This document shows, in pieces, positions 1 to 7,314 of a stretch of DNA of 17,388 nt (the first letter of the stretch is position 1; each line of letters starts with the position of its first letter). The translations under genes were made by a program, and so were the position numbers. Source of the stretch: JABDIY01 sp041576015 (lineage in GTDB: Bacteria; Actinomycetota; Acidimicrobiia; Acidimicrobiales; SZUA-35); the NCBI GenBank assembly GCA_041576015.1, contig JBFGLT010000054.1, positions 1 through 17,388 on the forward strand. The letters run 5' to 3'. The notes under the pieces are model-generated. The model searched no databases. It worked only from the letters and a program-made list of their open reading frames with translations, and was not told the origin of the DNA.

Positions 1-1
1 C

Positions 2-250
2 GAGCTCGGCCATGCCATCGACGTCAGCTTCAACGACAGCGCTGATCGCCGGCGCTGGCAAGACCAGCGAGGCATCGGCGACGCACCGTGGTGGCCCGGG
101 AACGGCGCCACCGACTTCTCGACCGGCGCCGGTGATTTCGCCGAGTCCTTCGCCGCCTGGCAGGTCGGCGAGGGCTCGTTCCGGTCGACGCTCGCCCCAC
201 CCCCCGACCGTGGCGACGTGGCCTTGATCGTCGAGCTGGCCGCCGGCTGA
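2..250 (+). CDS. Putative zinc metallopeptidase, C-terminal part (5' truncated by window edge)
   Basis: This is an open frame from the window edge to TGA at 248-250, giving 82 residues. The first complete codons read ELGHAIDV. The single base before them (c) fits the third base of a His codon, so the intact protein probably carries HELGH, the HExxH zinc motif. Further on, GDFAESFAAW (about residues 47-56) could supply the third metal ligand through its Glu, as in gluzincin-type and lethal-factor-like peptidases. A DAPWW motif lies between. No membrane segment or lipobox is visible in the part present. The product may be a secreted or surface peptidase, but the N-terminus that would show this is outside the window. 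An overlapping frame that starts at an ATG at 12 is a shadow. Function is inferred from the motif only. Confidence 0.6.
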   Translation, partial: ELGHAIDVSFNDSADRRRWQDQRGIGDAPWWPGNGATDFSTGAGDFAESFAAWQVGEGSFRSTLAPPPDRGDVALIVELAAG

Positions 251-314
251 GGGCGCCGCCGCCATGGGCCGTCGGGCCCGTGCGACCAGCACAATTCTTA
301 GTTAGGTACGGCGA

Positions 315-330
315 AGAATCGACCGATTCT
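315..330. promoter_or_regulatory. Inverted repeat upstream of the GGDEF-EAL gene
   Basis: A perfect dyad, AGAATCG-ac-CGATTCT, has 7-bp arms and a 2-nt spacer. It ends 6 nt before the GTG start of the c-di-GMP gene. ATTCTT at 294-299 can also pair with AAGAAT at 314-319. The position suits an operator or a translation-controlling hairpin, as no Shine-Dalgarno sequence is visible here. The function is inference. Confidence 0.3.
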
Positions 331-336
331 CCCTAG

Positions 337-2868
337 GTGAACCCCATCAGCCCGCGACTTGCGCTGCCGCCACCCGGGGTGGTCGGCCTGACCGCAGTCG
401 TTTGGGGTGTTCAGATTCTCCTGGGCATGTCCCTCCCCGACGCCATGCCGGCGGCCACCCCGTTCCCGTGGCCAATCCTTGGCCTGGTTTTCGTCATCGC
501 AACGTCGGCGGTGATCCACGTCCACTTCAAACAAGAGAGCGAGAGCTTCGACCTGTTCGACATCCCTGTGGTCGTCGGCTTGATGCTCTTCAGCCCGCGG
601 GAACTGTGGATCGCTCAGCTGGCTGGCACCTTCGTCGCCGTCACCCTCGTACGGCGCCAGCCACCGATCAAAGCCATCTTCAACGTCGGCCTTCTCGGCA
701 TGCAGACGGTGATCACCGCCCACCTGTTCCGCCTCACCGTCGTGGTACCGAACCCGTCGGAGCCGGCTCACTGGGGCCCGCTGTTCATCGCCATCATGTT
801 CGGCTCGGTCCTCAACGTCGCCTGCATCGTGGCGGTCGTCTCTATGGTCGAGGGCCGCCTCGACGACAGCAGCCTGCTTCATGTCTTCACCTACGGAGGC
901 GTCGTCACCCTGACCAACACCGGGCTCGGCCTCATCGCCGCCGTGTTGATCTCCGAGCAGCTCGCCCTCGTCCTCCCACTGGTCATCCCGGTGACGGCGT
1001 TGTTCCTCGCCTACCGGGCCTACGGGGCAGAGCGGGACCAGCGAGCCCGTCTGGAGATCCTCTACCGATCCACCCGCTCGGTGTCCGAGCTCGGCGAGCG
1101 ACGCGATTCGGTGGAACGGCTCTTGCGGGAATCGGCGGAGATCTTCCGAGCGACGACCGTCGAGTTCCTCCTCCTCGGCGATCGAAACGGAACGCTGCGC
1201 CGAAACCGCCTCGGACCCGACGGGATCAGCGAGGTCCTCCAGGTGATCGATCCGGCCGAGGTGGCCGGCGTCGTCGACGATGCACCGGACGAACCCCGGC
1301 TGATCCGGCGGTCGACCGACGAGCCGTGGGGTCGCTACCTCGGGTCGCGCGGGATCGACACCGCCATGGTCACCACGGTCGGCAACGGTGGGAGCGCCAT
1401 CGGTGTGTTGATCGTCGGCGACCGACGGGGTCATGTCGCCTCGTTCGGACCCGAGGACTTGCGGATGATGGGCACGATCGCCAACCACCTCGCTGTGGCC
1501 ATCGAGCGCGACCGGCTCAGCGACTCGGTGGCGCAACTTCGCCGTCTCGAGGAATCGCTGAGCCATCAGGCCCGCACCGACCCCCTGACCGGACTGCTCA
1601 ACCGCAATGGCTTCGAGTCACTGATCGACGAACAGGCCGAGTCCGAGCAACGGCTGGCGGTGGCCTTCCTCGACCTCGACGACTTCAAGGACGTCAACGA
1701 CACCTTCGGCCACGAGGCCGGTGACATCGTGCTGGCGAGTGTGGCCGAGCGCATTCAGGCCGTCGTCCGGGAAGGCGATGCGGTCGCCCGCCTCGGTGGA
1801 GACGAGTTCGCCATCGTGTTCTGCGCCACCGAGCACCCGGAGAAGGTGCTGCCTCGACTGCTCGAACAGGTGACAAAACCGATCACGATCGGCGTCGACC
1901 AGACCGTGGTGGTCGGCAGCTCGATCGGCCTGGCGATCAGCCGGCCCGAGGAATCGACGTCGCAGACGATCCGAAACGCCGACATCGCCATGTTCACCGC
2001 CAAGGCCACCGGCAAGAACACCTATCAGGTGTTCGACGACGAGATCGCTCCGGTCGATCGCCGGCCGAGTCTGGATCAGGCGCTCCGGGCAGCGGTCGAC
2101 AACGACGCCTTCTCGCTCTACTACCAGCCCATCGTCGATCTGGCGAGCGGTGAGACGGTCGGTTTCGAGAGCCTTCTGCGATGGCGGTCCGACCATCAGG
2201 GACTGCTTATGCCCGCCGAGTTTCTCCGTGATGCGCAGGACACCGGCGCCATCATCCCCATCGAACAGTGGGCGATCCGTCGCGCTGCTGAGGATCTCCG
2301 GGAGATAGAAGCGGGACTCGGCACCGGCCCGGCCGGAAACGCCTACTTCACGACGCTGAACATCTCGGCTGAACATCTCGCCCGCCACGCTGCCATCGAA
2401 GTCTTGATCGCGACAACCGAATCGCTCGGACTCGAGCCCTCCCGCGTGATGCTGGAGATCTCCGAGGACGAACTGATGCGTGCCACGGCCGATCTGAGCA
2501 GGACGCTGCAGGCGATTCGGCACATCGGGTTCGCCGTCGCCATCGACGACTTCGGATCGGGTGACGCCTCTTTGGGTATCGTCCGCCGGAACGAGGTCGA
2601 TGCGGTGAAGATCGCCAAGACGGTGATCGCCGGGCTGGCAGGAGGCGAGCGGCCCTACATGATGGCCATGATCGAGCTGGCCAGGAACCTCGGTCTCCAG
2701 CTCATCGCCGAGGGCGTGGAAACCGAGTCACAGCGCCAGGAACTGCTCGATGCCGGCATCACGCTGGGGCAGGGCTACTTCTTCGCCCGACCCCAGCCGC
2801 TCGCCGACGTTCTGGCCAACAGCCGGCCGCCGCTGGACCGCAGGATCCCGCCCCAGGCGCTGGGCTGA
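337..2868 (+). CDS. Membrane-bound GAF-GGDEF-EAL cyclic-di-GMP turnover protein
   Basis: The 843-residue protein is predicted to make and/or break down cyclic-di-GMP. Residues 12-230 form six to seven hydrophobic helices, a membrane sensor of no family I recognise. Residues about 240-393 look like a GAF domain. The GGDEF domain (about 412-570) has DPLTGLLNR, GGDEF at 487-491 and the inhibitory RxxD site at 478-481 exactly five residues upstream, so the cyclase looks intact and product-inhibited. The EAL domain (about 577-830) has ESL instead of EAL at 611-613, N675, E707, D737-D738, K758, E792 and Q812. The Asp after the catalytic Lys (KID) is Ala760, so phosphodiesterase activity is less certain. 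The GTG at 337 follows an in-frame TAG directly, so no longer start exists. ATG 427 would remove the first helix. No Shine-Dalgarno is visible. It precedes amt on the same strand but is separated by 149 bp with its own promoter signals. Confidence 0.93.
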   Translation: MNPISPRLALPPPGVVGLTAVVWGVQILLGMSLPDAMPAATPFPWPILGLVFVIATSAVIHVHFKQESESFDLFDIPVVVGLMLFSPRELWIAQLAGTFVAVTLVRRQPPIKAIFNVGLLGMQTVITAHLFRLTVVVPNPSEPAHWGPLFIAIMFGSVLNVACIVAVVSMVEGRLDDSSLLHVFTYGGVVTLTNTGLGLIAAVLISEQLALVLPLVIPVTALFLAYRAYGAERDQRARLEILYRSTRSVSELGERRDSVERLLRESAEIFRATTVEFLLLGDRNGTLRRNRLGPDGISEVLQVIDPAEVAGVVDDAPDEPRLIRRSTDEPWGRYLGSRGIDTAMVTTVGNGGSAIGVLIVGDRRGHVASFGPEDLRMMGTIANHLAVAIERDRLSDSVAQLRRLEESLSHQARTDPLTGLLNRNGFESLIDEQAESEQRLAVAFLDLDDFKDVNDTFGHEAGDIVLASVAERIQAVVREGDAVARLGGDEFAIVFCATEHPEKVLPRLLEQVTKPITIGVDQTVVVGSSIGLAISRPEESTSQTIRNADIAMFTAKATGKNTYQVFDDEIAPVDRRPSLDQALRAAVDNDAFSLYYQPIVDLASGETVGFESLLRWRSDHQGLLMPAEFLRDAQDTGAIIPIEQWAIRRAAEDLREIEAGLGTGPAGNAYFTTLNISAEHLARHAAIEVLIATTESLGLEPSRVMLEISEDELMRATADLSRTLQAIRHIGFAVAIDDFGSGDASLGIVRRNEVDAVKIAKTVIAGLAGGERPYMMAMIELARNLGLQLIAEGVETESQRQELLDAGITLGQGYFFARPQPLADVLANSRPPLDRRIPPQALG

Positions 2869-2880
2869 CGGCGTCCACGG

Positions 2881-2934
2881 CCGACCGGCCATTAACAACC
2901 ACGAAACATCGGCGAAACACGAGGTCCGTATCTT
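2881..2934 (+). promoter_or_regulatory. Candidate GlnR-type operator and promoter of amt-glnK
   Basis: Four boxes sit on an exact 11-bp period: CCGAC (2881), TTAAC (2892), GAAAC (2903) and GAAAC (2914), each separated by 6 nt. Each ends in AC, giving AC-n9-AC-n9-AC-n9-AC. Known actinobacterial GlnR sites read roughly gTnAC-n6-GaAAC repeated. A TANNNT -10 candidate, TATCTT, lies at 2929-2934, placing the boxes over and upstream of the -35 zone, where an activator would bind. Transcription would start near 2941, leaving a leader of about 77 nt. The first box is the weakest match. That GlnR binds here is inference from spacing and gene content. Confidence 0.5.
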
Positions 2935-3017
2935 CGGCGGAGGCGATACGCGACCAACGTTGTTCGGTGTTGCCGAAACCCAAGCAAGCAAGACACCGAA
3001 CAAAAGGAAACCGAATA

Positions 3018-4478
3018 GTGTTCACAACACGGACTGGCGCCCGACCATTGCGTCGAGCGCTCAAACGATATGTCGCACCGGCAACCCTCGCCCTGACAGC
3101 GGTGCTCGCCCTCGCCGGACCGGTGGGCGCGCAGGACGTCTCGGCGCAGTACGACCGGGCGGCCGCCGCCGGCGCCGAGGCGATGAACATGGTCGTCCTC
3201 GACAACATCTTCATCTTCGTCTGTGCAGTGCTGGTCTTCTTGATGCAGGCGGGCTTCGGTCTCGTGGAAGCCGGTCTGACGCGAGCCAAGAACGCCGCCA
3301 ACATCATGATGAAGAACCTGATGGACGTGAGCGTCGGCGTGCTCGTCTTTGCGCTCATCGGATGGGGCATCGCCTATCCGGGTGACTTCAACGGCTGGCT
3401 CGGATTCGCCGGCTTCGGCGTCGCCGGGTTCTTCGACAACTACCTGGTCGATGTCTCCCCCGAGGCGCTGGCGGCCGACGGCTTCTATCCGCTGGCCGTT
3501 CCGGTCGACTTCTTCTTCCAGGCGGCCTTCGCGGCGACCGCCGCCACCATCGTGTCGGGTGCCGTCGCCGGCCGGACCAAGTTCATCGGCTACATCCTGT
3601 ACAGCATCGCGTTGACCGCATTCATCTATCCGGTGGTCGTCGGCTGGCAGTGGGGCGGCGGATGGCTGTCCGACCAGGGGTTCGTCGATTTCGCCGGCTC
3701 CGGCCTGGTTCACATGACCGGCGGCTTCGCCGCTCTCATGGGCGCCCTCGTCATCGGTCCTCGCATCGGCAAGTTCGCCGACGACGGGAGCCCCCGAGCC
3801 ATGCCGGGCCACAGCGTCCCACTGGCCATCACCGGTGTGTTCCTCCTCTTCATCGGCTGGTTCGGCTTCAACCCGGGATCGCAGCTTCAGGCCGACTTGG
3901 CAGTCCCGATCATCGCCGTACTCACCGCCTTCGCTGCCGGCGCCGGTGCCGTGGCCGCCATGGCAACCTCGTGGGCGACCATGGGCAAGCCGGACGTCTC
4001 GATGGCCGGCAACGGCATGCTCGCTGGGCTCGTCGCCATCTGCTCGGGCGTTGGCGAGGTCAGCGCCATCGGTGCGGTGGTGATCGGGGCCATCGCCGGG
4101 TCGATCGTTGTCGTTGCCGTGCTCGGAATCGAGCGCACCGGCATCGACGATCCAGTCGGCGCCTTCAGCGTGCACGGGGTGTGCGGCTTCTGGGGCTTGA
4201 TCGCCACCGGCCTGTTCGCCACCACGACCCCGGTCAACGGCGCAGAGGAAGCCGCCGGTCTGCTCTACGGTGGAGGGGTGAGCCTGCTCGGCACCCAGAT
4301 CCTCGGTGGCATCGCCATCGCCGCATTCGTCGCCGTCACCGCCGGGGTACTCTTCAGCGCTCTGAAGGCGGCCGGAGTGCTACGGGTCTCGGCCGAAGAG
4401 GAGATGGCTGGCCTCGATGTCGCCGAGCACGGATCTCCTGGTTACGGGCCTGACATGCTGGTCGCAAACGCGGTTTGA
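3018..4478 (+). CDS. amt: Ammonium transporter (Amt/MEP/Rh family)
   Basis: The 486-residue inner-membrane protein conducts ammonium into the cell for assimilation. Residues 1-38 resemble a signal peptide (Arg-rich start, hydrophobic core, VGAQD). About eleven membrane helices follow. Family marks are FFQAAFAATAATI (167-179), the pore histidines H232 (VHMTGG) and H386 (VHGVCG), equivalent to the twin histidines of AmtB, FGFNPGS at 282-288, and the C-terminal GLDVAEHGSPGY. I chose GTG 3018 because AAAAGGAAA (3002-3010) gives a Shine-Dalgarno at proper spacing. An in-frame GTG at 2967 would add 17 charged residues before the signal peptide and has no ribosome site. The PII gene follows after 31 bp with its own strong ribosome site, so the two are almost certainly co-transcribed. 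Nitrogen control is suggested by the GlnR-like boxes upstream. Confidence 0.95.
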   Translation: MFTTRTGARPLRRALKRYVAPATLALTAVLALAGPVGAQDVSAQYDRAAAAGAEAMNMVVLDNIFIFVCAVLVFLMQAGFGLVEAGLTRAKNAANIMMKNLMDVSVGVLVFALIGWGIAYPGDFNGWLGFAGFGVAGFFDNYLVDVSPEALAADGFYPLAVPVDFFFQAAFAATAATIVSGAVAGRTKFIGYILYSIALTAFIYPVVVGWQWGGGWLSDQGFVDFAGSGLVHMTGGFAALMGALVIGPRIGKFADDGSPRAMPGHSVPLAITGVFLLFIGWFGFNPGSQLQADLAVPIIAVLTAFAAGAGAVAAMATSWATMGKPDVSMAGNGMLAGLVAICSGVGEVSAIGAVVIGAIAGSIVVVAVLGIERTGIDDPVGAFSVHGVCGFWGLIATGLFATTTPVNGAEEAAGLLYGGGVSLLGTQILGGIAIAAFVAVTAGVLFSALKAAGVLRVSAEEEMAGLDVAEHGSPGYGPDMLVANAV

Positions 4479-4509
4479 TGGCAGGACTCACGGAGGGAAA
4501 GGAAACCAT

Positions 4510-4848
4510 ATGCAACTCATCACCGCCATCATCAAACCGCACATGCTCGACGAGGTGAAAGCCGCCCTGAAATCGATCGACGTCTCGGGAATGACCGTCA
4601 CCGAGGCCAAGGGGTTCGGCCGCCAGGGAGGTCACACCGAGACCTACCGGGGCGCCGAATACAAAGTCGACTTCGTTCCCAAGATGAAGATCGAGCTCGT
4701 CGTCGACGACTCCCAGGTGGTGCTGGCCACCGACGCCATCGTGAAAGCCGCACAGACCGGCAAGATCGGCGACGGCAAGATCTGGGTCACGCCCGTCGAC
4801 AGGATCATCCGGATTCGCACCGGGGAGCTAGGCGTCGACGCCGTCTAG
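4510..4848 (+). CDS. glnK: Nitrogen regulatory protein PII (GlnK type)
   Basis: The product is 112 residues, the standard PII length. Trimeric PII proteins bind ATP/ADP and 2-oxoglutarate and block AmtB-type channels when nitrogen is plentiful. The start MQLITAIIKP, the T-loop GFGRQGGHTETYRGAEYKV (36-54) and the B-loop region TGKIGDGKIWV are all present. Tyr51, the residue uridylylated in proteobacteria and adenylylated in several actinobacteria, is conserved, as is Tyr46. ATG 4510 is preceded by GGAGGGAAAGGAAA (4492-4505). An in-frame upstream start at 4417 would overlap amt and add a non-PII tail. The gene directly follows amt, the usual arrangement. The modifying enzyme gene glnD, next in the operon of many actinobacteria, is absent here. 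A long hairpin follows the stop codon. Confidence 0.96.
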   Translation: MQLITAIIKPHMLDEVKAALKSIDVSGMTVTEAKGFGRQGGHTETYRGAEYKVDFVPKMKIELVVDDSQVVLATDAIVKAAQTGKIGDGKIWVTPVDRIIRIRTGELGVDAV

Positions 4849-4859
4849 CACCTCGCTAC

Positions 4860-4931
4860 GAACCCTGCTTGGGGGCCGGGTCCGCGTTTGCTTCGGCGGC
4901 GCGGGTCCGGCCCTGTTGTGCGGCAGGGTTC
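4860..4931 (+). terminator. Long nested hairpin after glnK (probable terminator)
   Basis: The outer arms GAACCCTGC (4860-4868) and GCAGGGTTC (4923-4931) are perfect 9-bp complements. Inside them, 4873-4886 pairs with 4900-4913 over 14 bp with two G-U wobbles and a 13-nt loop. No T-run follows, which is common for GC-rich actinobacterial terminators. It begins 12 nt after the glnK stop codon and ends 18 nt before the -10 box of the next gene, so it most simply ends the amt-glnK transcript. Confidence 0.55.
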
Positions 4932-4948
4932 GACGGAGGGGGCGGGAC

Positions 4949-4960
4949 TAAGCTGGCGGG
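4949..4960 (+). promoter_or_regulatory. Leaderless-type -10 box of the Fe-S reductase gene
   Basis: TAAGCT (4949-4954) fits TANNNT and is followed by only 6 nt (GGCGGG) before the ATG at 4961, so transcription would begin at or next to the start codon. The purine run GGAGGGGGCGGG at 4935-4946 is too far upstream for a normal ribosome site. No clear -35 box is seen. Confidence 0.45.
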
Positions 4961-7255
4961 ATGGATGCGTCGCTGTCGGATGAACTGCGGGAATCGGGTC
5001 CGGACGATTCGAAAAGCAGGATCCGGCCAAACCAGCTCTGGATCGCCGTCGGGGGGCTCGTCGCACTGATCACGGTGCTGTCGGGAGTCGCGGCAACGGT
5101 CTTTCAGTTCCACGACGACTCGGAGATCCAGCGCGAGGTCTTCGTCAATATTCCCGCTCCCCTCAAGCTCGTGTTCTACACCGTCACGCCGATCCTGCTG
5201 CTGTGGGCCACCGTCCAGCTGAGCTACCGGGTCCGCAACTGGGAACGGGGAGCACCCGACCGCCGCGCCACCACCCCCGGGAACCTGAAGCACCGGCTGG
5301 CCGACTTCCGGGCCGGTGTCTACATGCAGACGCTGATGCGGGAGCCGGGCGCCGGCATCATGCACAGCCTCATCTACTTCAACTTCTTGATCCTGCTGGC
5401 GGTCACGACCGTGCTGGAGATCAACCATCAGGTCCCCGAGAGTCTGAAGTTCCTGAACGGCGACGTCTACAAGGGCTACTCCCTCGTCGGCGACCTGGCC
5501 GGCCTCGGATTCCTCACCGGGATGGTGATCGCCATCGTCCGCCGCTACGGACCCCGGCGCTGGCGGCCTTACCGCATCGCCGTCAAGAACCGGCCCGAAC
5601 ACCTAGTGATCAACGGAACGCTCCTGGCCATCGGGGTCACCGGCTTCGGGGCCGAGGCGTACCGGATCGCCCTCCAGGGCCGGCCCGACTTCGAGCAGTG
5701 GAGCGTGATCGGCTATCCACTGTCGGCGCTGGTCGACGGCACCGGGAACCTGTCCGGTTGGCACCAAGGCTGGTGGATCGCCCATGTGGTGAGTTTTCTC
5801 GCACTGCTGGTGATCATCCCCGGCACCATGCTCCGGCATATGTTCACCTCGCCGCTCAACATGTACCTCTCGCATCGCGAACGGCCCAAGGGGGCGATGA
5901 AGCCGCTGCCAGACCTGGAGACGACGTCGCTCGAAAACTTCGGAGCCAACACGGTCGACCAGTTCACGTGGAAGCAGCTCCTCGACACCGACGCATGCAC
6001 GATGTGTGGCCGCTGCACCAGCGTGTGCCCGGCCAATGCCACAGGCAAACCCCTCGACCCCCGGGAGATCGTGCTGAAGGTCGGCGAGGTGATGAGCCGA
6101 ACGGGCACACCCCCGGTCTCGCCCCCGATCGGAGTCGATCCCGAGATCACGGTCAGCTCCGACAGCGTCTTCGAACGCATCACCACCGAGGAGGTCTGGA
6201 GCTGCACGAGCTGCAAGGCGTGTGACGAGATCTGTCCGGTCAACATCGAGATCCTGGACAAGATCCTCGACATGCGCCGGTCGCTCACCCTCATGGAGAG
6301 CGACTTCCCCTCCGAGCTAGGGCAGGCGTTCCGCAGCATGGAGAACAGCTCCAACCCGTGGGCGATGAGCCAGAGCACCCGGGCCGACTGGGCCGCCAAC
6401 CTCCCGGTCCCGGTCATCGACCCGGCCTCTGCACCGGAGCATTTCGACCATGACTACCTCTACTGGGTGGGCTGCGCCGGTTCCTTCGACGACAAGAACC
6501 AGAAGGTCACCCAGGCCATGGCCAAACTCCTCGACCGTGCCGACATCGACGTCGCCATTCTCGGACCGAACGAACTGTGCACCGGCGACCCCGCCCGGCG
6601 TTCGGGCAACGAGTACCTGTTCCAGATGCTGGCGAAGCAGAACGTCGAGACCCTCGACGGGCTCGGCGTGAAGAAGATCATCACACAGTGTCCTCACTGC
6701 TACAACACCCTGGAGAACGAGTATCCACAACTCGGCGGAAACTACGAGGTCGTTCATCACAGCCAGTTCCTGGAGTGGCTCATCGACACCGGCCGGCTCG
6801 ATGTCTCGGAGGCGACGCTGGAGGAACGGATCGTCTACCACGACTCGTGCTACCTGGGCCGGCACAACGATGTCTACCTCGCCCCCCGGCGGGTGATCGG
6901 ATCGCTCAAAGGCGTGCAACTCGTCGAAGCGGGCCGCAACGGCACGAAGGGAATGTGCTGCGGGGCCGGTGGCGCGCGCATGTGGATGGAGGAGGACACT
7001 GGCACCAAGGTGAACGACGAACGGTCCCTCGAGCTGCTCGGCACCGGCGCCAGTCGGGTGGCCACGGCCTGCCCCTTCTGCTACGTGATGATGGACGACG
7101 GCGTCAAGGGTCACGGAGTGGAGGAAACCGAGGTGCGGGTCGCCGACATCGCCATGCACGTTCTCGATGCCATCGAAGCCGGCGAGCGCGCCCAGGAGGC
7201 CGAGGAGGACGCTCGCCGAGCGGCGATCACGTCGGGCGACGTCGTCTTCGACTGA
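4961..7255 (+). CDS. EtfD/FadF-like membrane iron-sulfur reductase (candidate ETF:quinone oxidoreductase)
   Basis: The 764-residue protein resembles the mycobacterial EtfD (Rv0338c) and Bacillus FadF type, which is thought to pass electrons from electron-transfer flavoprotein to the quinone pool during fatty-acid beta-oxidation. Residues 27-300 form a membrane domain of about six helices like the nitrate reductase gamma subunit, with candidate haem ligands H135, H275 and H293. Two [4Fe-4S] motifs follow: C346-C349-C352-C356 and C415-C418-C421-C425, each ending CP. Two cysteine-rich (CCG/HdrD-type) domains come next. The first uses C505, C540 (CTGDPARR), C577 and C580. The second uses C630, C666-C667 (CCGAGGARMWMEE), C704 and C707. 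ATG 4961 follows a leaderless-type -10 box. No etfAB or acyl-CoA dehydrogenase is adjacent. An HdrD/GlpC-like role with another donor remains possible. Confidence 0.88.
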   Translation: MDASLSDELRESGPDDSKSRIRPNQLWIAVGGLVALITVLSGVAATVFQFHDDSEIQREVFVNIPAPLKLVFYTVTPILLLWATVQLSYRVRNWERGAPDRRATTPGNLKHRLADFRAGVYMQTLMREPGAGIMHSLIYFNFLILLAVTTVLEINHQVPESLKFLNGDVYKGYSLVGDLAGLGFLTGMVIAIVRRYGPRRWRPYRIAVKNRPEHLVINGTLLAIGVTGFGAEAYRIALQGRPDFEQWSVIGYPLSALVDGTGNLSGWHQGWWIAHVVSFLALLVIIPGTMLRHMFTSPLNMYLSHRERPKGAMKPLPDLETTSLENFGANTVDQFTWKQLLDTDACTMCGRCTSVCPANATGKPLDPREIVLKVGEVMSRTGTPPVSPPIGVDPEITVSSDSVFERITTEEVWSCTSCKACDEICPVNIEILDKILDMRRSLTLMESDFPSELGQAFRSMENSSNPWAMSQSTRADWAANLPVPVIDPASAPEHFDHDYLYWVGCAGSFDDKNQKVTQAMAKLLDRADIDVAILGPNELCTGDPARRSGNEYLFQMLAKQNVETLDGLGVKKIITQCPHCYNTLENEYPQLGGNYEVVHHSQFLEWLIDTGRLDVSEATLEERIVYHDSCYLGRHNDVYLAPRRVIGSLKGVQLVEAGRNGTKGMCCGAGGARMWMEEDTGTKVNDERSLELLGTGASRVATACPFCYVMMDDGVKGHGVEETEVRVADIAMHVLDAIEAGERAQEAEEDARRAAITSGDVVFD

Positions 7256-7314
7256 GCCGGCAACGCTGACGGGCGGCCCGACACCGGCACGATCGTCGTG
7301 AAAGACTGGGAGAC

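Noticed and set aside
12..227. 71-residue ORF on the + strand at the left edge
   Set aside because: It is low in complexity (Ser/Pro/Arg) and overlaps the real frame that starts at base 2 and carries the HELGH-like motif.
298..1566. Long minus-strand ORF (422 codons) opposite the c-di-GMP gene
   Set aside because: It is an Asp/His/Arg-rich shadow produced by GC codon bias; the + strand encodes clear GAF and GGDEF domains.
2967..3017. Upstream GTG start for amt
   Set aside because: It would add 17 charged residues before a good signal peptide and has no ribosome site, whereas GTG 3018 is preceded by AAAAGGAAA.
2892..4175. Long minus-strand ORF (427 codons) opposite amt
   Set aside because: It is an Asp/His/Glu-rich antisense shadow of the ammonium transporter.
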